Positions 62,111 through 64,000 of a DNA stretch of 64,000 nt are shown one piece after another. Positions within the stretch are counted from its first letter, which is position 1. Each line of letters begins with the position of its first letter. The notes under the pieces were generated by a model. It was not told where the DNA came from. It made no database searches and saw only the letters and a program-made list of their open reading frames with translations. The position numbers and the translations under genes are program-made. The DNA lies in NCBI GenBank assembly GCA_026936335.1, contig JAPMXV010000050.1:62001-126000 (forward strand). Direction: 5' to 3'. Source of the stretch: Mantamonas sphyraenae (lineage: Eukaryota > CRuMs > Mantamonadidae).

Positions 62111-64000
62111 ATGCAAACCGCAACGTTGCTGCAACTTGTGGTTGTGCTGCTTGCGTGCAGCGTCGTGATGACGACGGCTGTGCCTGCAGCCAGTGTGTCG
62201 TCCACGGCTGTGGGCGCCACGCAAACACTGAAGCAAGGCATGGTCGCGAATGGCTCGCCGTCGGGAGCGACGGAAAGCGAAGCGGCCGCGGCCGATGTCG
62301 GCCTTGTGGATGTGCAAGACAACGAGCTGGACGAGCTCAACCAGGCCGCATCCGACCTGTCTGCACAGTCCAAGTTCTACCAGGACGACGAGCGCGACGA
62401 CCCATTTGCCTCGGACTTGTCTGGTGAGTGTGTGTGGGCAACGCGGCGGGCGGCAAACGCGGGCGCCGGCGAGAGGGGATTTGGCGTGGTGATTTGCAAC
62501 GGACCGTACGGCTGACACACATGGGCACAGACTTTGACGAGTACGAGGAAGAGGTGTCCGACCCGACGACCGAACAGGCCGAGGCTGCGCTGACATCTGC
62601 CGAGCCAGACAGCTCCATGGAGGTAAGCCTTTTCTTGAGGAAACTGCGCGTTTCCACCGTGCCCCTTTTTTTTCCGAGCGCCAAACGGCATTGTGCACGC
62701 AGCTTGCGGCGGGTACGCTTGTAGCAGCGACGCATGGACAGGAGCAATGTGTGCACACTGGATGTGTGCAGCGTGTGTGCAGGTCGTGCCGGCGTGCAAG
62801 TGAACGTGGGATGCGGCAGGGCGGAAGGGAAAGGCCAGCGGATGGCATCTGTTTTTTTTTCGCCAGCCCCAAATTTCAAGAGTCTTGTTTTCTGCTGTCG
62901 AGGCAATCGAAGCTGACACGGGAAAACGCAGGACGTGGACACGAGCGACGAAGAGGTGGAGGACGAGGCCGCGCGCAAGTTGCGCGACGAGTACCGCCAT
63001 TGTGACAGCAAGGGCAACCACCGAGCGTGTGTGTGTCTGCGCAAGATTCACACGCCCGTGCCTCGACCCGGAAAGCCCGCAAAGCCCCAGTGGGTGCTTG
63101 CGAGCAAGTATGCCAAGCGCGTGGTCAAGCGCACGGCCAGGAGCCAGAAGAAGCGTGCCAAGCGCGCTGTGAAGCGTCGTGTCAAGTAGGTTTTGCGGAT
63201 GGAGAATGCGGCGAGGAAGGAGATGGCAAGCAGGCACTCACACACACTCTCTCTCCCTCTGGTGTCTGTGCAGGAAAATGACGCTGCTGACAGCCGAGAT
63301 CAAGACTGTGCAGAAGACGCGTAAGTTGAGGCAGAAGAATTGTGCTCGTGGGGACTGCTGAAGAAGATGGAAGATGCACAGACACTCACACGACGAGGGA
63401 TGACGACGTGTCACAGTCAAGGTGTGGAAGAACAAGAGCAACCAGTACGGACGCACGCTGCGTCTGCAGCGTAGTCAGCGACGTGCGTCGCGCAAGATCT
63501 ACCAGAGACTGCGCAAGGACCGCAAGCACGCCAAGCTGGCGCGTGCTGAGCTGGGTCGCTTCCGTGCACTCACGCGAGCAATCAAGACGTCGCGTGCGCG
63601 ATATGTAAACGCACGTCGCCGCCTGCGTGCGCTGCGCCAGCGCGTGTCGCTGTACCGCCGCGCAAGCCGCTTTGGATGCAAGGTGCCCACGTCGGCAACC
63701 AAGGCCAAGGGAGCACGCCGTGCAGCGCTGTTGAAGCGCTTTGCACGCAAGTGCAAGCTTGTGATGCGACGCAAGAAGCGACGTGCGCGCCGACGCCTGC
63801 GCAGCCTGGCTCGAAAGCAGGTTGCGCGCTGCCGGCGCAGCCGAGCGTCGTGCCGACGCCACCGCGCGCTTGTGCGCAAGTACAGCCGCGCAGCGAGTGC
63901 GCAGCGCCGTGTGGCGCGCAAGTGGGGCCGCAAGAAGCAGTACAAGCGAGCTGCGGTGCATACGCGCCGTGCGGCCGCGCTGACGAAGCGCTTGAAGGGA
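62111..64000 (+). CDS. Secreted acidic-then-hyperbasic protein, paralogue of the VWD gene, partial at right edge
   Basis: Exons 62111-62423, 62531-62622, 62932-63185, 63274-63320 and 63417-64000+ give 430 residues before the window ends in frame. Residues 1-24 are a signal peptide (LLQLVVVLLACSVVMTTAVPA). Residues 60-155 are acidic (DEYEEEVSD, DVDTSDEEVEDEA). From about 155 the chain becomes very basic, with spaced Cys (HRACVCLRKIH) and, in the last exon, continuous Arg/Lys-rich helices. Intron 1 is phase 1 right after DLS and before DFDEYEE, matching the phase-1 intron of the gene at 8951 (DLE, then DFNEKEE), with a similar 3' end containing CTGAC and ATGGG. I infer a shared origin. Whether VWD domains follow beyond the edge cannot be seen. 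Confidence 0.8.

Overview
The window is nuclear DNA from a GC-rich, gene-dense, probably unicellular eukaryote. The evidence is spliceosomal introns of about 60-450 bases (donors GTGAGT, GTAAGY, GTAGGT, GTACGT; often a CTGAC branch-point-like motif before the acceptor), a ribosome-biogenesis factor (BRX1), a DENN-domain protein, a cathepsin D-type protease and an SK-type potassium channel. Multiple VWD domains with GDPH motifs would suit a holozoan protist, but I cannot name the organism. Intergenic gaps are very short (14, 44 and 46 bases at the tightest).

Layout, left to right: (1) minus strand, 1-3507, a DENN + SBF2-like + RCC1-repeat protein that runs off the left edge; (2) minus, 3504-4949, an unrecognised protein with a possible ubiquitin-like fold; (3) plus, 4994-6593, BRX1; (4) minus, 6608-8769, a GT54/MGAT4-like type II membrane glycosyltransferase in four exons, one intron of GC-AG type; (5) plus, 8951-22407, a secreted protein of about 4,320 residues with signal peptide, acidic pro-region, a very arginine-rich block and nine VWD-like domains; (6) minus, 22807-24350, a PhoD-like phosphatase; (7) plus, 24538-57663, a giant coiled-coil protein of about 10,950 residues built from nested tandem repeats; (8) plus, 57710-59017, a pepsin/cathepsin D-like aspartic protease; (9) plus, 59183-61859, an SK-type potassium channel in seven exons; (10) plus, 62111 to the right edge, a shorter-start paralogue of gene 5 with the same signal peptide / acidic / basic plan and a conserved intron position.

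The most unusual content is the pair of acidic-then-hyperbasic secretory proteins (5 and 10) and the giant repeat protein (7). Genes 4, 5, 6, 8 and 10 all carry N-terminal signal or anchor sequences, so much of the window serves the secretory or endolysosomal system; a direct functional link between them is only inference. Both giant genes carry 1-2 base frame disruptions (two in gene 5, four in gene 7), located by comparison with neighbouring repeat copies or flanking frames. They may be sequencing or assembly errors in repeats, or real lesions. The many long antisense open frames in genes 5 and 7 are composition artefacts.
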